Part shown: piece by piece, positions 8,989 to 15,919 of the stretch
Numbering within the stretch: the stretch's first letter is position 1
Layout of the letters: the number at the start of each line of letters is the position of its first letter
Assembly (NCBI GenBank): GCA_002391065.1
Contig: DGRP01000176.1
Location: forward strand, 1-17,838
DNA from: Ruminococcus sp. UBA4385
GTDB lineage: Bacteria > Bacillota_A > Clostridia > Oscillospirales > Ruminococcaceae
DNA length: 17,838 bases
Reading direction: 5' to 3'
Translations under genes and position numbers: made by a program
Notes under the pieces: model-generated
Told to the model about the DNA's origin: nothing
Seen by the model: the letters and a program-made list of their open reading frames with translations, nothing else
The model's database searches: none

Positions 8989-9543
8989 TTACAGGCTCAG
9001 TACCTCCTGCTCCTTCTCGGAAACATAGCCGTCGATCTCCTTAATGAACTTATCGGTCAGCTTCTGGATATCGTCCTCGCCGTCCTTCTGCTCGTCCTCG
9101 GTGATCTCGTTGTTCTTCTTGAGCTTCTTTATCTTCTCGATAGCGTCACGTCTAATAGAGCGCACAGCTACCTTTGAATCCTCGCCCATCTTCTTTACGT
9201 CCTTGACGATCTCCTTACGTCTGTCCTCAGTAAGCTGAGGGAACACAAGTCTGAGCACCTGACCGTCATTCTGGGGGTTGATACCGACATCTGATGCCTG
9301 AATAGCCTTCTCGATCTGCTTGAGCATTGACTTATCCCAGGGAGTGATAACGAGCACTCTTGCCTCAGCAACAGACACAGCCGCAACCTGATTTACAGGT
9401 GTAGGCGAGCCGTAATAGTCAACTGTTACTTTATTAAGAACATTAGGATTAGCCCTTCCTGCTCTGATAGTTGCAAAGTCAGAGAGCAGAACGTTCACTG
9501 TTTTTTCCATTTTTTCCTTGGCCTTATTCTTTATCTCTTTCAT
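8989..9543 (-). CDS. frr: Ribosome recycling factor
   Basis: Splits post-termination ribosomes together with EF-G. The 184-residue product is of normal length, with the family segments LSDFATIRAGRANPNVL, VDYYGSPTPVNQVA, ITPWDKSMLKQIEKAI, GINPQNDGQVLRLVFPQLTEDRRKE and a lysine-rich, probably helical C-terminal arm. The start at ATG 9541-9543 has GGAGG 8 bases upstream. The frame stays open further upstream into pyrH, but without Frr-like sequence. It lies 22 bases after pyrH, the usual pairing. Confidence 0.97.
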   Translation of the reverse strand: MKEIKNKAKEKMEKTVNVLLSDFATIRAGRANPNVLNKVTVDYYGSPTPVNQVAAVSVAEARVLVITPWDKSMLKQIEKAIQASDVGINPQNDGQVLRLVFPQLTEDRRKEIVKDVKKMGEDSKVAVRSIRRDAIEKIKKLKKNNEITEDEQKDGEDDIQKLTDKFIKEIDGYVSEKEQEVLSL

Positions 9544-9565
9544 GGTAAATACCTCCGTTTCATTA

Positions 9566-10294
9566 TTAAGCTTCGTAATCTCCGCTGCCCTTGATAATTG
9601 TTCCGAGCTCCTTGCCCATGCAGGCATCATAAATGTTATCGGGTCTGCCGAGGTCAAACACAAGGATAGGAATATGGTTATCCTTGCACATGGTAGCGGC
9701 AGTCATATCCATAACATGAAGCTCCTTGGAAAGGATATCATCAAAGGAGAGCTGATCGAACTTCACTGCATCGTCGTACTTCTTTGGGTCTTTGTCATAA
9801 ACTCCGTCCACCATAGTAGCCTTGAAGAAAATGTCAGCCTCAATCTCAGCTGCTCTGAGAGCTGCCGCAGTATCTGTCGAGAAGAACGGCATACCTGTAC
9901 CGCAGCCGAAAATACAAACTCTTCCCTTCTCGAAATGTCTCATAGCCCTGTTCCTGATATAAGGCTCAGCTATCTGAGGCATAGAAATAGCGGTCTGCAC
10001 TCTTACCTCAAGGCCAACGTTCTCAAGTCCGTCAGCAACAGCAAGAGAATTCATGCAGGTAGCCAGCATTCCGATATGGTCTGCTCTTGTTCTGTCCATA
10101 GCGCCGCTGGAGCGTCCTCTCCAGTAATTACCGCCGCCGACCACGATACCGACCTCAACACCTGCGTCAACGCACTTTTTAATGCTTGCCGCAAACGTAT
10201 TGATAACATCAAAATCAAGCCCTGTTTTCTTATCTCCGGCAAGAGCCTCACCGCTCATTTTAAGAAGTATCCTCTTGTATTTAGGTGAATCCAT
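9566..10294 (-). CDS. pyrH: Uridylate kinase (UMP kinase)
   Basis: Bacterial UMP kinase of the amino acid kinase family, making UDP for nucleic acid and UDP-sugar synthesis. The 242-residue protein shows [14 protein letters not shown] with the nucleotide-binding lysine, the glycine loop [28 protein letters not shown], and [15 protein letters not shown]. The start is ATG 10292-10294, with AGGAG 10 bases upstream; an in-frame TTG at 10313-10315 would place the Shine-Dalgarno inside the gene and is rejected. It is the first gene of the operon and directly follows a promoter, with no rpsB-tsf pair in front, unlike many Firmicutes. Confidence 0.97.
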   Translation of the reverse strand: MDSPKYKRILLKMSGEALAGDKKTGLDFDVINTFAASIKKCVDAGVEVGIVVGGGNYWRGRSSGAMDRTRADHIGMLATCMNSLAVADGLENVGLEVRVQTAISMPQIAEPYIRNRAMRHFEKGRVCIFGCGTGMPFFSTDTAAALRAAEIEADIFFKATMVDGVYDKDPKKYDDAVKFDQLSFDDILSKELHVMDMTAATMCKDNHIPILVFDLGRPDNIYDACMGKELGTIIKGSGDYEA

Positions 10295-10322
10295 AATGAT
10301 CAAGCTCCTTTTCAAGTAGAGT

Positions 10323-10352
10323 TGCGAAGGGCAAATTGACCGCCTCTTCGCA
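10323..10352 (-). other. Stem-loop in the pyrH 5' leader
   Basis: TGCGAAG and CTTCGCA form a perfect 7 bp stem, extended by GGC/GCC after a one-base bulge, with the 9-base loop GGTCAATTT. It lies between the promoter and the ribosome binding site, within the predicted ~70-base untranslated leader. It is not followed by a T-run on either strand, so it is not a terminator. Its function is unknown. Confidence 0.5.
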
Positions 10353-10372
10353 CAAAAAATATGCTTACAGAT

Positions 10373-10401
10373 ATTATACTATACTTTGCCGAAAAAGTAA
10401 A
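10373..10401 (-). promoter_or_regulatory. Promoter of the pyrH-to-polC operon
   Basis: On the minus strand, -35 TTTACT (10396-10401, 4 of 6 consensus), a 17-base spacer, and a perfect -10 TATAAT (10373-10378). Predicted transcription begins near 10366, about 70 bases before pyrH. It is the only clear promoter I see in front of the eight-gene operon. Confidence 0.75.
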
Positions 10402-10552
10402 GTGTTTTTTTGAACTTTTGCAGGGAAAACCCTGCACCGCCACGCGTCATGGCTTTGCTTAAAACTTTTCCTGCCTTGAACGCGGAGATAGATAGTGCAG
10501 GCTTTGCCCTTCGGCGTTGTTCCCCGGCTACGCTCGGCATGGAAAACTCTGT
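10402..10552. repeat. GC-rich intergenic element with a perfect hairpin, possible dispersed repeat
   Basis: This stretch between the pgm terminator and the pyrH promoter is richer in G and C than the other intergenic DNA here. It holds the perfect hairpin GCAGGG-AAAA-CCCTGC (10420-10435). It is open for more than 60 codons on both strands in overlapping frames, but neither reading has a ribosome binding site or a recognisable protein. The minus-strand reading would start inside the pgm terminator and end inside the promoter spacer, so both are probably spurious. I suspect a small non-autonomous intergenic repeat from its composition and hairpin; there is only one copy in the window, so this is inference. 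Confidence 0.35.
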
Positions 10553-10582
10553 AAAAACTGCGGCCTCCGCAGAAGCCGCAGT
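10553..10582 (-). terminator. Rho-independent terminator of the phosphohexomutase gene
   Basis: On the minus strand, ACTGCGGC and GCCGCAGT form an 8 bp GC-rich stem with a 10-base loop, followed at once by TTTTT. It begins 13 bases after the pgm stop, and separates pgm from the pyrH operon. Confidence 0.85.
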
Positions 10583-10594
10583 GATCATTATACT

Positions 10595-12313
10595 TTAGAA
10601 GCCGAGGATATTCTTGAAATCCTCTGATATTGTCTTTTCAAGAGCAGCCGCTGCCTCTCTTGTGTCGCCGATAGTTGTGTAATATGCCTTGATCTTAGGC
10701 TCAGTACCCGAAGGTCTGATGATAACGCTTGCACCGTCAGCAAGCCTGAATGCAAGAACATCACTCTTAGGAAGCTCGATAACAGTCTTCTCGCCCGTAG
10801 CAAGGTCTGTCTCCTCGGAAGCGAGATAATCACCGACCTTCTCGGTCTTCAGTCCGCCTATAGCCTTGGGAGGATCGTTTCTGAGGCCTGTCATTATTTC
10901 CTTCATTCTCTCCATACCGCTTGCGCCCTCGCACTGGAAGGAGCTCTGTGTATGAACATAGTTGCCGTACTGAGCATAAAGGTTATCTCTTGCCTGCAGG
11001 AGCGAAACACCCTTTGTTCTGTAGAACGCAGCCATTTCACAGATGAGCATGGAAGCCACAACAGCGTCCTTATCTCTTACATAAGAGCCTGCAAGATAGC
11101 CGTAGCTCTCCTCAAAGCCGAAGATATATCTGTTGTCCTCTCCGTCCTTCTCAAGGAAGCCTATCTGCTCGCCGATAAACTTAAATCCTGTGAGCACATC
11201 TCTGAGCTCAACTCCGTACTCGGCAGCGATCTTCTTGCAGATGTCTGTTGTAACTATAGTCTTTACTGCAACAGGTCTCTCGGGCATTGTGCCGAGGGCA
11301 GTTCTCTCCTGGCAGATGTATTTAAGGAGCATAGCTCCTACTTCATTTCCTGTGATAAGCACATACTCGCCGTCATCACCCGGTACCGCAATACCAACTC
11401 TGTCGCAGTCGGGGTCGGTAGCAAGAAGAAGATCGGGCTTAACGCTCTCACAAAGCTCCAGACCCTTTGCAAGAGCCTCTTTTATCTCGGGGTTCGGGAA
11501 CGGGCAGGTCGGGAAATTACCGTCAGGCAGCTCCTGCTCGGGAACTACAGTAACCTCCTTGATACCTATTCTCTTGAGTATCTCTCTTACAGGCTTGTTT
11601 CCCGTACCGTTCAGAGGTGTATAAACTACTTTAAGTCCGCTGTCGGCAACAAGGTCGGTATGAATTCCCTGCTCCTGAACCTTAGCAAAGTACTTCTCCA
11701 ATACCTCCTGACCGATGTAGGAGATCATGCCGCTTTTTACGCCCTCTTCATAGTCCATAACCTTTGCTCCGCCGAACATAGGCACAGCATTAATTTTTGA
11801 AATAACAGTATTAGCAACATCAAGAGTGATCTGGCAGCCGTCCTCGCCGTAAACCTTATAGCCGTTATACTTAGCAGGGTTATGCGAAGCAGTTATCATA
11901 ATACCTGCCTGACAGCCGCACTCTCTTACAGCCCATGAGAGCATAGGCGTCGGCATGAGCTCTGTATAAATATGAACCTTTATCCCGTTTGCAGCAAGAA
12001 CAGCCGCAGCCTCTTTTGCAAACTTATCGGACTTTATTCTCGAATCATAGGAAATAGCAACGCTGCCGTTTTCAAAGGACTCGTTCACATAGTCGGCAAG
12101 CCCCTGTGTAGCACGTCTTATAGTATAGATGTTGAGCCTGAACGAGCCTGCACCGATAACTCCTCTCAGTCCGCCCGTACCAAATTCAAGATCACGGTAG
12201 AACCTGTCTTTTATTGCCTCCTCATCGCCCTCTATGGACTTGAGCTCCTCAATAAGATCGGGGTCATCTACAGCCTTTTCCAGCCACAGCGAATACAGTT
12301 CCATTTCTGTCAT
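10595..12313 (-). CDS. Phosphoglucomutase/phosphomannomutase (alpha-D-phosphohexomutase family)
   Basis: Interconverts sugar 1- and 6-phosphates, probably glucose 1-phosphate and glucose 6-phosphate, linking glycogen and nucleotide-sugar synthesis to glycolysis. The 572-residue length fits the long PgcA-like branch of the family. It carries the phosphoserine loop TASHNPAKYNGYKVY (Ser143), the metal loop TDPDCDR (Asp300, 302, 304), the sugar-binding GFEESYGYL (~399-407) and the phosphate-binding RPSGTEPK (~533-540). The start at ATG 12311-12313 has GAGGTGA just upstream; a longer open frame back to 12400 would overlap the promoter and is rejected. Substrate choice (glucose or mannose) cannot be settled from sequence, so no symbol is given. 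It is a single-gene unit with its own promoter and terminator. Confidence 0.92.
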   Translation of the reverse strand: MTEMELYSLWLEKAVDDPDLIEELKSIEGDEEAIKDRFYRDLEFGTGGLRGVIGAGSFRLNIYTIRRATQGLADYVNESFENGSVAISYDSRIKSDKFAKEAAAVLAANGIKVHIYTELMPTPMLSWAVRECGCQAGIMITASHNPAKYNGYKVYGEDGCQITLDVANTVISKINAVPMFGGAKVMDYEEGVKSGMISYIGQEVLEKYFAKVQEQGIHTDLVADSGLKVVYTPLNGTGNKPVREILKRIGIKEVTVVPEQELPDGNFPTCPFPNPEIKEALAKGLELCESVKPDLLLATDPDCDRVGIAVPGDDGEYVLITGNEVGAMLLKYICQERTALGTMPERPVAVKTIVTTDICKKIAAEYGVELRDVLTGFKFIGEQIGFLEKDGEDNRYIFGFEESYGYLAGSYVRDKDAVVASMLICEMAAFYRTKGVSLLQARDNLYAQYGNYVHTQSSFQCEGASGMERMKEIMTGLRNDPPKAIGGLKTEKVGDYLASEETDLATGEKTVIELPKSDVLAFRLADGASVIIRPSGTEPKIKAYYTTIGDTREAAAALEKTISEDFKNILGF

Positions 12314-12371
12314 TATTATCACCTCAAAAGGAAATTTTGAAAACCACACACGGTCATTTTCATACACAGTT

Positions 12372-12400
12372 ATTATACCACAAGCCCTCTGATTTTTCAA
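12372..12400 (-). promoter_or_regulatory. Promoter of the phosphohexomutase gene
   Basis: On the minus strand, -35 TTGAAA (12395-12400), a 17-base spacer, and -10 TATAAT (12372-12377). The untranslated leader would be about 50 bases. Confidence 0.8.
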
Positions 12401-12469
12401 TAGCCTATCCTAACATTTTATGATTTTTTAATATTCTAAACGTTTTCAATCCTCTATAAACGTCTGCAC

Positions 12470-12512
12470 AAAAAAACAAAGCCCCTCCATGCACTATTGC
12501 ACACAGAAGAGC
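12470..12512 (-). terminator. Candidate terminator of the small-peptide unit
   Basis: On the minus strand, GCTCTTCT (12505-12512) can pair with GGAGGGGC (12481-12488), an 8 bp stem with several G-T wobbles. The 16-base loop contains an inner TGCA-ATAG-TGCA hairpin. A T-rich tract, TTTGTTTTTTT, follows directly. The wobble content makes it weaker than the other terminators here. Confidence 0.5.
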
Positions 12513-12532
12513 GAATGTCCCTGTCTATTCTG

Positions 12533-12556
12533 CACCGCCGCATATCTCGGGCGGTG
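12533..12556. other. Stem-loop downstream of the small ORFs
   Basis: CACCGCC and GGCGGTG form a perfect 7 bp stem with a 10-base loop, 13 bases after the stop of the second small ORF. No T-run follows on the minus strand and only a weak one on the plus strand. It may protect the 3' end of the small mRNA (inference). The remainder of 12401-12569 shows nothing else apart from the candidate terminator. Confidence 0.45.
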
Positions 12557-12569
12557 ATTATGTTTTCTG

Positions 12570-12656
12570 TCAGATGTTAAGGCTTGTAAGTGCCTCTGCT
12601 GCTGCAAAGCCAATGATCGCCAGTACAATAAGTGTTGAAAAGATAGCCAGTTTCAT
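12570..12656 (-). CDS. Small hydrophobic peptide, 28 residues (second of a tandem pair)
   Basis: An ATG at 12654-12656 opens a 28-codon frame ending in TGA at 12570-12572. The peptide starts MKLAIFSTLIVLAIIGFAAAE and ends ALTSLNI; nearly the whole of it could form one transmembrane helix after a single lysine. A GAGG motif lies 8 bases upstream of the ATG. It follows the first small ORF by 41 bases. I do not recognise a family. The same frame is open further upstream (to 12893), but that longer reading has no binding site and crosses the first small ORF out of frame. Small membrane peptide is the best description; function unknown. Confidence 0.45.
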   Translation of the reverse strand: MKLAIFSTLIVLAIIGFAAAEALTSLNI

Positions 12657-12697
12657 TCTCTCACCCTCTTTTAATGTTTCGTAAGCTGCTCTGCGTA

Positions 12698-12781
12698 TCA
12701 AAGCCATGCAAGCTTTGTGTCGATCTTTCTGCAAGCTATGATGCATCCACCCATTAAAGCTCCTAAAACTGCGATTACCAT
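12698..12781 (-). CDS. Small hydrophobic peptide, 27 residues (first of a tandem pair)
   Basis: An ATG at 12779-12781, preceded by a very strong AAAGGAGG site 8 bases upstream, opens a 27-codon frame ending in TGA at 12698-12700. The peptide begins MVIAVLGALMGGCIIAC, a hydrophobic stretch with two cysteines, and ends with the charged tail RKIDTKLAWL. It resembles a single-pass membrane micropeptide. The quality of the ribosome binding site is the main evidence that it is translated. No family is recognised, and no clear promoter was identified in the A/T-tract region upstream. Confidence 0.5.
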   Translation of the reverse strand: MVIAVLGALMGGCIIACRKIDTKLAWL

Positions 12782-12861
12782 TTTCTTTTCCTCCTTTTGA
12801 TGTCTGCACTGTTCTGTGCGTTTCTGTAATATACACCCTGAGCATTTGCATATAGTTGCAG

Positions 12862-12898
12862 AAAAAAAGATTTTTTTCGAAAAAAATTTTCAAAAAAA
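12862..12898. other. Alternating A- and T-tracts, probable curved DNA
   Basis: Runs of seven A (12862-12868), seven T (12871-12877), seven A (12880-12886) and seven A (12892-12898) repeat at roughly helical spacing. The segment 12871-12886 is a perfect 16 bp palindrome. It lies between the UPF0145 gene terminator and the small-ORF unit, and partly supplies that terminator's T-run. Such tracts commonly bend DNA; any promoter effect is inference. Confidence 0.45.
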
Positions 12899-12923
12899 GA
12901 AAAGCCCCGAAAAACGGAGCTTT
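12892..12923 (-). terminator. Rho-independent terminator of the UPF0145 gene
   Basis: On the minus strand, AAAGCTCCG and CGGGGCTTT form a 9 bp stem with one G-T pair and a TTTTT loop, followed by TTCTTTTTTT. It lies 16 bases after the stop codon. Confidence 0.9.
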
Positions 12924-12939
12924 CCCGAACGTTCGGATA

Positions 12940-13248
12940 TTACCTGAACTTAACAGCTGTGCCGTAAGCCATTACCTCGGAAGCTGCCTGTGTGATGGAC
13001 GAAGAGCCGTAACGAACAGCTACGATAGCATCTGCGCCAAGGCTCTGTGCCTGTGCTACCATTCTCTCGGTAGCTACTTTTCTTGAAGACTCCTGCATCT
13101 CGGTGTACTTCTTGAGCTCGCCGCCTACAAGGTTCTTAAAGCCTGCTCCGATATCCTTGAGTGCGTTTACAGACATTACTGTTCCGCCCTGTACAAGTCC
13201 TATAACCTCATATTCTCTTCCGATGTTCTCTGTTGTAGTCAGAATCAT
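12940..13248 (-). CDS. UPF0145 / YbjQ-family protein
   Basis: Small soluble protein of the YbjQ family (UPF0145, formerly called a putative heavy-metal-binding domain), whose members form oligomeric rings and whose role is not established. The 102-residue length is typical. It starts MILTTTENIGREY and shows the family pattern: VIGLVQGGTVMSVNALKDI, a central helix GELKKYTEMQESSRKVATERM, and GADAIVAVRYGSSS near the C-terminus. The ATG at 13246-13248 has AAAGGA 10 bases upstream; a TTG 9 bases earlier is possible but less likely. It is a single-gene unit with a consensus promoter and strong terminator, divergent from pgi. Confidence 0.88.
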   Translation of the reverse strand: MILTTTENIGREYEVIGLVQGGTVMSVNALKDIGAGFKNLVGGELKKYTEMQESSRKVATERMVAQAQSLGADAIVAVRYGSSSITQAASEVMAYGTAVKFR

Positions 13249-13276
13249 TATTAACAAATCCTTTCATTTCATAGTC

Positions 13277-13290
13277 GGAGATAAATCTCC
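13277..13290 (-). other. Hairpin in the leader of the UPF0145 gene
   Basis: GGAGA-TTTA-TCTCC forms a perfect 5 bp stem in the mRNA leader shortly after the predicted transcription start. It buries a GGAG sequence that has no suitable start codon after it. It may simply stabilise the 5' end. Confidence 0.4.
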
Positions 13291-13297
13291 TGTAACT

Positions 13298-13326
13298 ATT
13301 ATAATAGTATTTTAAGAAATTGTCAA
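13298..13326 (-). promoter_or_regulatory. Consensus promoter of the UPF0145 gene
   Basis: On the minus strand, a perfect -35 TTGACA (13321-13326), a 17-base spacer, and a perfect -10 TATAAT (13298-13303). The untranslated leader would be about 40 bases. Confidence 0.9.
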
Positions 13327-13421
13327 TAATTCAGCAATCTTTTTGATTTATCCGACCTCACAATTATTAAGTTGAAATTTTGTGTAAAATCAACAAAGAA
13401 TGATTTCAAAACTCAAACCAC

Positions 13422-13450
13422 TTGCAAAATGCCGAAAGATATAGTATAAT
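13422..13450 (+). promoter_or_regulatory. Promoter of pgi
   Basis: -35 TTGCAA (13422-13427), a 17-base spacer, and a perfect -10 TATAAT (13445-13450). The leader is about 65 bases. It contains two mutually exclusive short pairings (AAGTG/CACTT and GAGCA/TGCTC), too weak to call a riboswitch. Between this and the divergent promoter is AT-rich DNA with no other feature seen. Confidence 0.75.
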
Positions 13451-13521
13451 TATTCTAAGAGTAAAGTGAGAGCATTATGTCTTAACACTTGCTCATAACT
13501 GTAAGGAAAGGGTAATTTAAA

Positions 13522-14853
13522 ATGTCATTAAAGCTTAACACTAAGTATCTCAGCGGTTTTGTCGGTGAGAATGAATTGAAGGCAATTGCTCCGCAGGTAA
13601 GTGCAGCACACAAGCTGCTTGCGGAAAAGAACGGCCCGGGTTCTGATTTCCTTGGCTGGATGAGCCTGCCTGTCGATTATGATAAGGAGGAGTTCGCAAG
13701 GATCAAGGCTGCTGCCGAAAGGATCAAGGAAAAGTGCGATGTTTTCATCGTTATCGGTATCGGAGGCTCTTATCTCGGCGCAAGAGCTGCGATAGAGTTC
13801 CTCAAATCCAACCTTTATAATGACCTTAAAAAGGATACTCCCGACATATACTTCGTCGGAAACAGCATTAATCCTGCTTATCTTAATGAGGTCATCTCTA
13901 TCTGCGAGGGCAGAGATGTTTGCGTGAACGTTATTTCCAAGTCAGGTACTACTACCGAGCCTGCACTTGCGTTCAGAATTTTCAAGAAGCTTCTTGAGGA
14001 CAAGTACGGTGCCGAAGAGGCTAAGACAAGAATTTTTGCTACAACCGATAAGGCTAAGGGCACCCTTAAAAAGCTTTCTGATGAGGTAGGCTATGAGACC
14101 TTTGTGGTTCCCGATGATGTAGGCGGAAGATTCTCGGTGCTCACTGCTGTGGGTCTGCTGCCGATAGCTGTTGCAGGCTGCGATATAGACAAGCTTATGG
14201 CAGGCGCTGCAAACGGCATGAAGAAGTACGGCGAGGATGACGGCAACGATGCTTATATTTACGCTGCTGTCAGAAATATCCTCTACAGAAAAGGCAAGAG
14301 CGTTGAGATGCTGGTTTCCTATGACCCTTCATTCACTCTTATGGGTGAATGGTTCAAGCAGCTCTACGGCGAGAGCGAGGGCAAGGACAGCAAGGGTATT
14401 TTCCCGTCGGCTGCTACCTTCTCGACCGACCTTCATTCACTGGGTCAGTTCATTCAGGACGGCTCCAAGATCATGTTTGAGACTGTTGTACATATAAACA
14501 CACCGAAGTCTGACCTGTTCCTTGAGCCTGATGAGGCTAACCTTGACGGACTTAACTTCCTGACAGGACAGAATATGTCGGTAGTAAATGAGAGAGCTTA
14601 TCAGGGTACTATACTTGCTCATACCGAGGGCGGAGTACCGAACCTTGTGCTTGAGCTTGATGACTGCTCTGAGGAGACACTCGGTGAGCTTATTTACTTC
14701 TTTGAGAAGGCTTGTGCGGTTTCGGGATATATGCTCGGTGTAAACCCATTCGATCAGCCCGGCGTTGAGAGCTATAAGAAGAATATGTTTGCTCTTCTCG
14801 GCAAGCCCGGTTATGAAGACGCAAAGGCTGCTCTTGAAGAGAAGCTGGGTTAA
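13522..14853 (+). CDS. pgi: Glucose-6-phosphate isomerase
   Basis: Interconverts glucose 6-phosphate and fructose 6-phosphate in glycolysis and gluconeogenesis. The 443-residue length matches the shorter bacterial form found in Firmicutes. Motifs: [13 protein letters not shown] (~77-89), [15 protein letters not shown] (~138-152, phosphate-binding), [34 protein letters not shown], and [13 protein letters not shown] near the C-terminus. The start is ATG with AAAGG about 10 bases upstream. It is the first gene on the plus strand, followed after 66 bases by a small P-loop gene; no strong terminator lies between, so they may share a transcript. Confidence 0.97.
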   Translation: MSLKLNTKYLSGFVGENELKAIAPQVSAAHKLLAEKNGPGSDFLGWMSLPVDYDKEEFARIKAAAERIKEKCDVFIVIGIGGSYLGARAAIEFLKSNLYNDLKKDTPDIYFVGNSINPAYLNEVISICEGRDVCVNVISKSGTTTEPALAFRIFKKLLEDKYGAEEAKTRIFATTDKAKGTLKKLSDEVGYETFVVPDDVGGRFSVLTAVGLLPIAVAGCDIDKLMAGAANGMKKYGEDDGNDAYIYAAVRNILYRKGKSVEMLVSYDPSFTLMGEWFKQLYGESEGKDSKGIFPSAATFSTDLHSLGQFIQDGSKIMFETVVHINTPKSDLFLEPDEANLDGLNFLTGQNMSVVNERAYQGTILAHTEGGVPNLVLELDDCSEETLGELIYFFEKACAVSGYMLGVNPFDQPGVESYKKNMFALLGKPGYEDAKAALEEKLG

Positions 14854-14919
14854 GTAGATATGAGCAGCTGAAAGGTTTGCTCTTAAAATATAGCTATTAA
14901 GCGGAACGGAGAGATTTTT

Positions 14920-15324
14920 ATGATCAATTTAATTCCAGGAAAAAAAGGCACAGGAAAGACCAAGGTACTCGTTGAAGCTATCAAAAAGGCTGCCGAGAAT
15001 GCTACAGGTAATGTTGTCTGCATCGAAAGAGGTATGCAGCTGACATACGATCTGCCGCACAAGGTAAGACTTGCAGATGCTGAAGAGTACGGCATTAACA
15101 GCTTTGACTCGTTCTACGGTTTTGCTGCAGGTTTCCTTGCAAGCAATTACGATATTCAGGAAATGTTTGTTGACGGTATTCTCAAGATCGGCGGAAGAGA
15201 TTACGAGGCTCTCGGAAATATGCTCGAAAAGCTCGCTATCCTCACCAAAGACGTAAACGTTACAATGACAGTATCGGCTGACCCCGAAGAGCTGCCTGCT
15301 AAGGTTAAGGCTTTCCTTAAGTAA
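14920..15324 (+). CDS. Small P-loop NTPase-like protein, function unknown
   Basis: A 134-residue protein that opens with a strand and a clear Walker A motif, GKKGTGKT, at residues 7-14. A hydrophobic strand NVVCIERG (~31-38) follows, then a Walker-B-like MFVDG with Asp85, and VNVTMTVSAD (~112-121), which could be the sensor strand. This order fits a compact P-loop fold. Residues between about 38 and 80 match no domain I can name. The ATG at 14920 has GGAG 8 bases upstream. It is followed by a terminator, so it ends the pgi transcription unit. Nucleotide binding is likely; the reaction is unknown. Confidence 0.85.
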   Translation: MINLIPGKKGTGKTKVLVEAIKKAAENATGNVVCIERGMQLTYDLPHKVRLADAEEYGINSFDSFYGFAAGFLASNYDIQEMFVDGILKIGGRDYEALGNMLEKLAILTKDVNVTMTVSADPEELPAKVKAFLK

Positions 15325-15332
15325 GAAAAACG

Positions 15333-15374
15333 GCGGAGATCGGCATTTAACGGGCGGTCTCCGCAGAATTTTTC
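15333..15374 (+). terminator. Rho-independent terminator after the P-loop gene
   Basis: GCGGAGATC (15333-15341) pairs with GGTCTCCGC (15356-15364), a 9 bp stem with one G-T pair and a 14-base loop. AGAATTTTTC follows. It begins 8 bases after the stop codon. Confidence 0.8.
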
Positions 15375-15384
15375 AAAAAAGCTA

Positions 15385-15413
15385 TTGACAAATCGCTTAA
15401 AATGGTTTATAAT
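15385..15413 (+). promoter_or_regulatory. Consensus promoter of yceD-rpmF
   Basis: A perfect -35 TTGACA (15385-15390), a 17-base spacer, and a perfect -10 TATAAT (15408-15413). The -10 ends only 22 bases before the yceD start codon, leaving a leader of roughly 15 bases with room for little beyond the GAGGTG ribosome binding site. Confidence 0.92.
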
Positions 15414-15435
15414 CGAAATGTTGTGAGGTGCGAAA

Positions 15436-15861
15436 ATGACTATTGATCTGAGAGATATCTTTGAGCAGGTCATACTGGGATTTGATTTTGAGGGAGAAAT
15501 CCTGCAGGATGAGTTTCCTGCTTTTGCTTATCCCCTTATCGGACCGATCAAATTGTATGGACACGTTTCAACCAACGCCGGTATTGTTACGCTAAAGCTC
15601 AGGACTGAGTTCAGTGCAGGGCTTGTTTGTGACAGATGCCTGGCACAATTCGAACGTGAATTTAACTATGATTTCGAGCATACCCTTGTCAGAAGGATCG
15701 CAGGAGAGTATTCCGACGAATACATTGAATGCGTTGATGACAAGCTCGATGTTACCAAACTGGCCGGTGACGATATACTGCTCGAAATGCCCACTAAGAT
15801 ACTTTGCAGAGAGGACTGCGAGGGTATCAGTTACGACTTTGTTTTAGAGAGTAACATTTAA
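15436..15861 (+). CDS. DUF177 (YceD) family protein
   Basis: YceD/DUF177 proteins are encoded next to rpmF across bacteria and are linked to large ribosomal subunit RNA accumulation. The 141-residue protein is somewhat short for the family. It has the conserved core VCDRCLAQFEREF (Cys65, Cys68) and a C-terminal ILCREDCEG (Cys124, Cys128). From memory, many Firmicutes relatives continue with a second pair of the form GLCPxCG before the end. Here the tail is instead GISYDFVLESNI with no cysteines, so a metal site would have to differ. It lies 58 bases before rpmF under the same promoter. Confidence 0.85.
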   Translation: MTIDLRDIFEQVILGFDFEGEILQDEFPAFAYPLIGPIKLYGHVSTNAGIVTLKLRTEFSAGLVCDRCLAQFEREFNYDFEHTLVRRIAGEYSDEYIECVDDKLDVTKLAGDDILLEMPTKILCREDCEGISYDFVLESNI

Positions 15862-15919
15862 TTAAGACTGTACGAACGGCATATTAAGCCGACAGTAATC
15901 AACGAGGAGGGTTTTTGAA

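Noticed and set aside
10379..10598. Open frames of 60-70 codons on both strands in the pgm-pyrH gap
   Set aside because: No ribosome binding site, no recognisable protein, and the minus-strand frame begins in a terminator hairpin and ends in a promoter.
10952..11800. 282-codon open frame on the plus strand inside the phosphohexomutase gene
   Set aside because: Antiparallel shadow of a gene with intact catalytic motifs; the translated product resembles nothing known.
12570..12893. A single 107-residue protein spanning the small ORF region
   Set aside because: Its N-terminal part lies in A/T-tract DNA with no ribosome binding site. The two short frames with good binding sites explain the region better.
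13464..13494. Possible riboswitch or attenuator in the pgi leader
   Set aside because: Two competing 5 bp pairings exist but are short and AT-rich, with no terminator hairpin and no known riboswitch motif.
14862..14882. GAGCA/TGCTC stem after pgi as a terminator
   Set aside because: Only a 5 bp stem and no T-run (TTAAAATA follows), so read-through into the P-loop gene is more likely.
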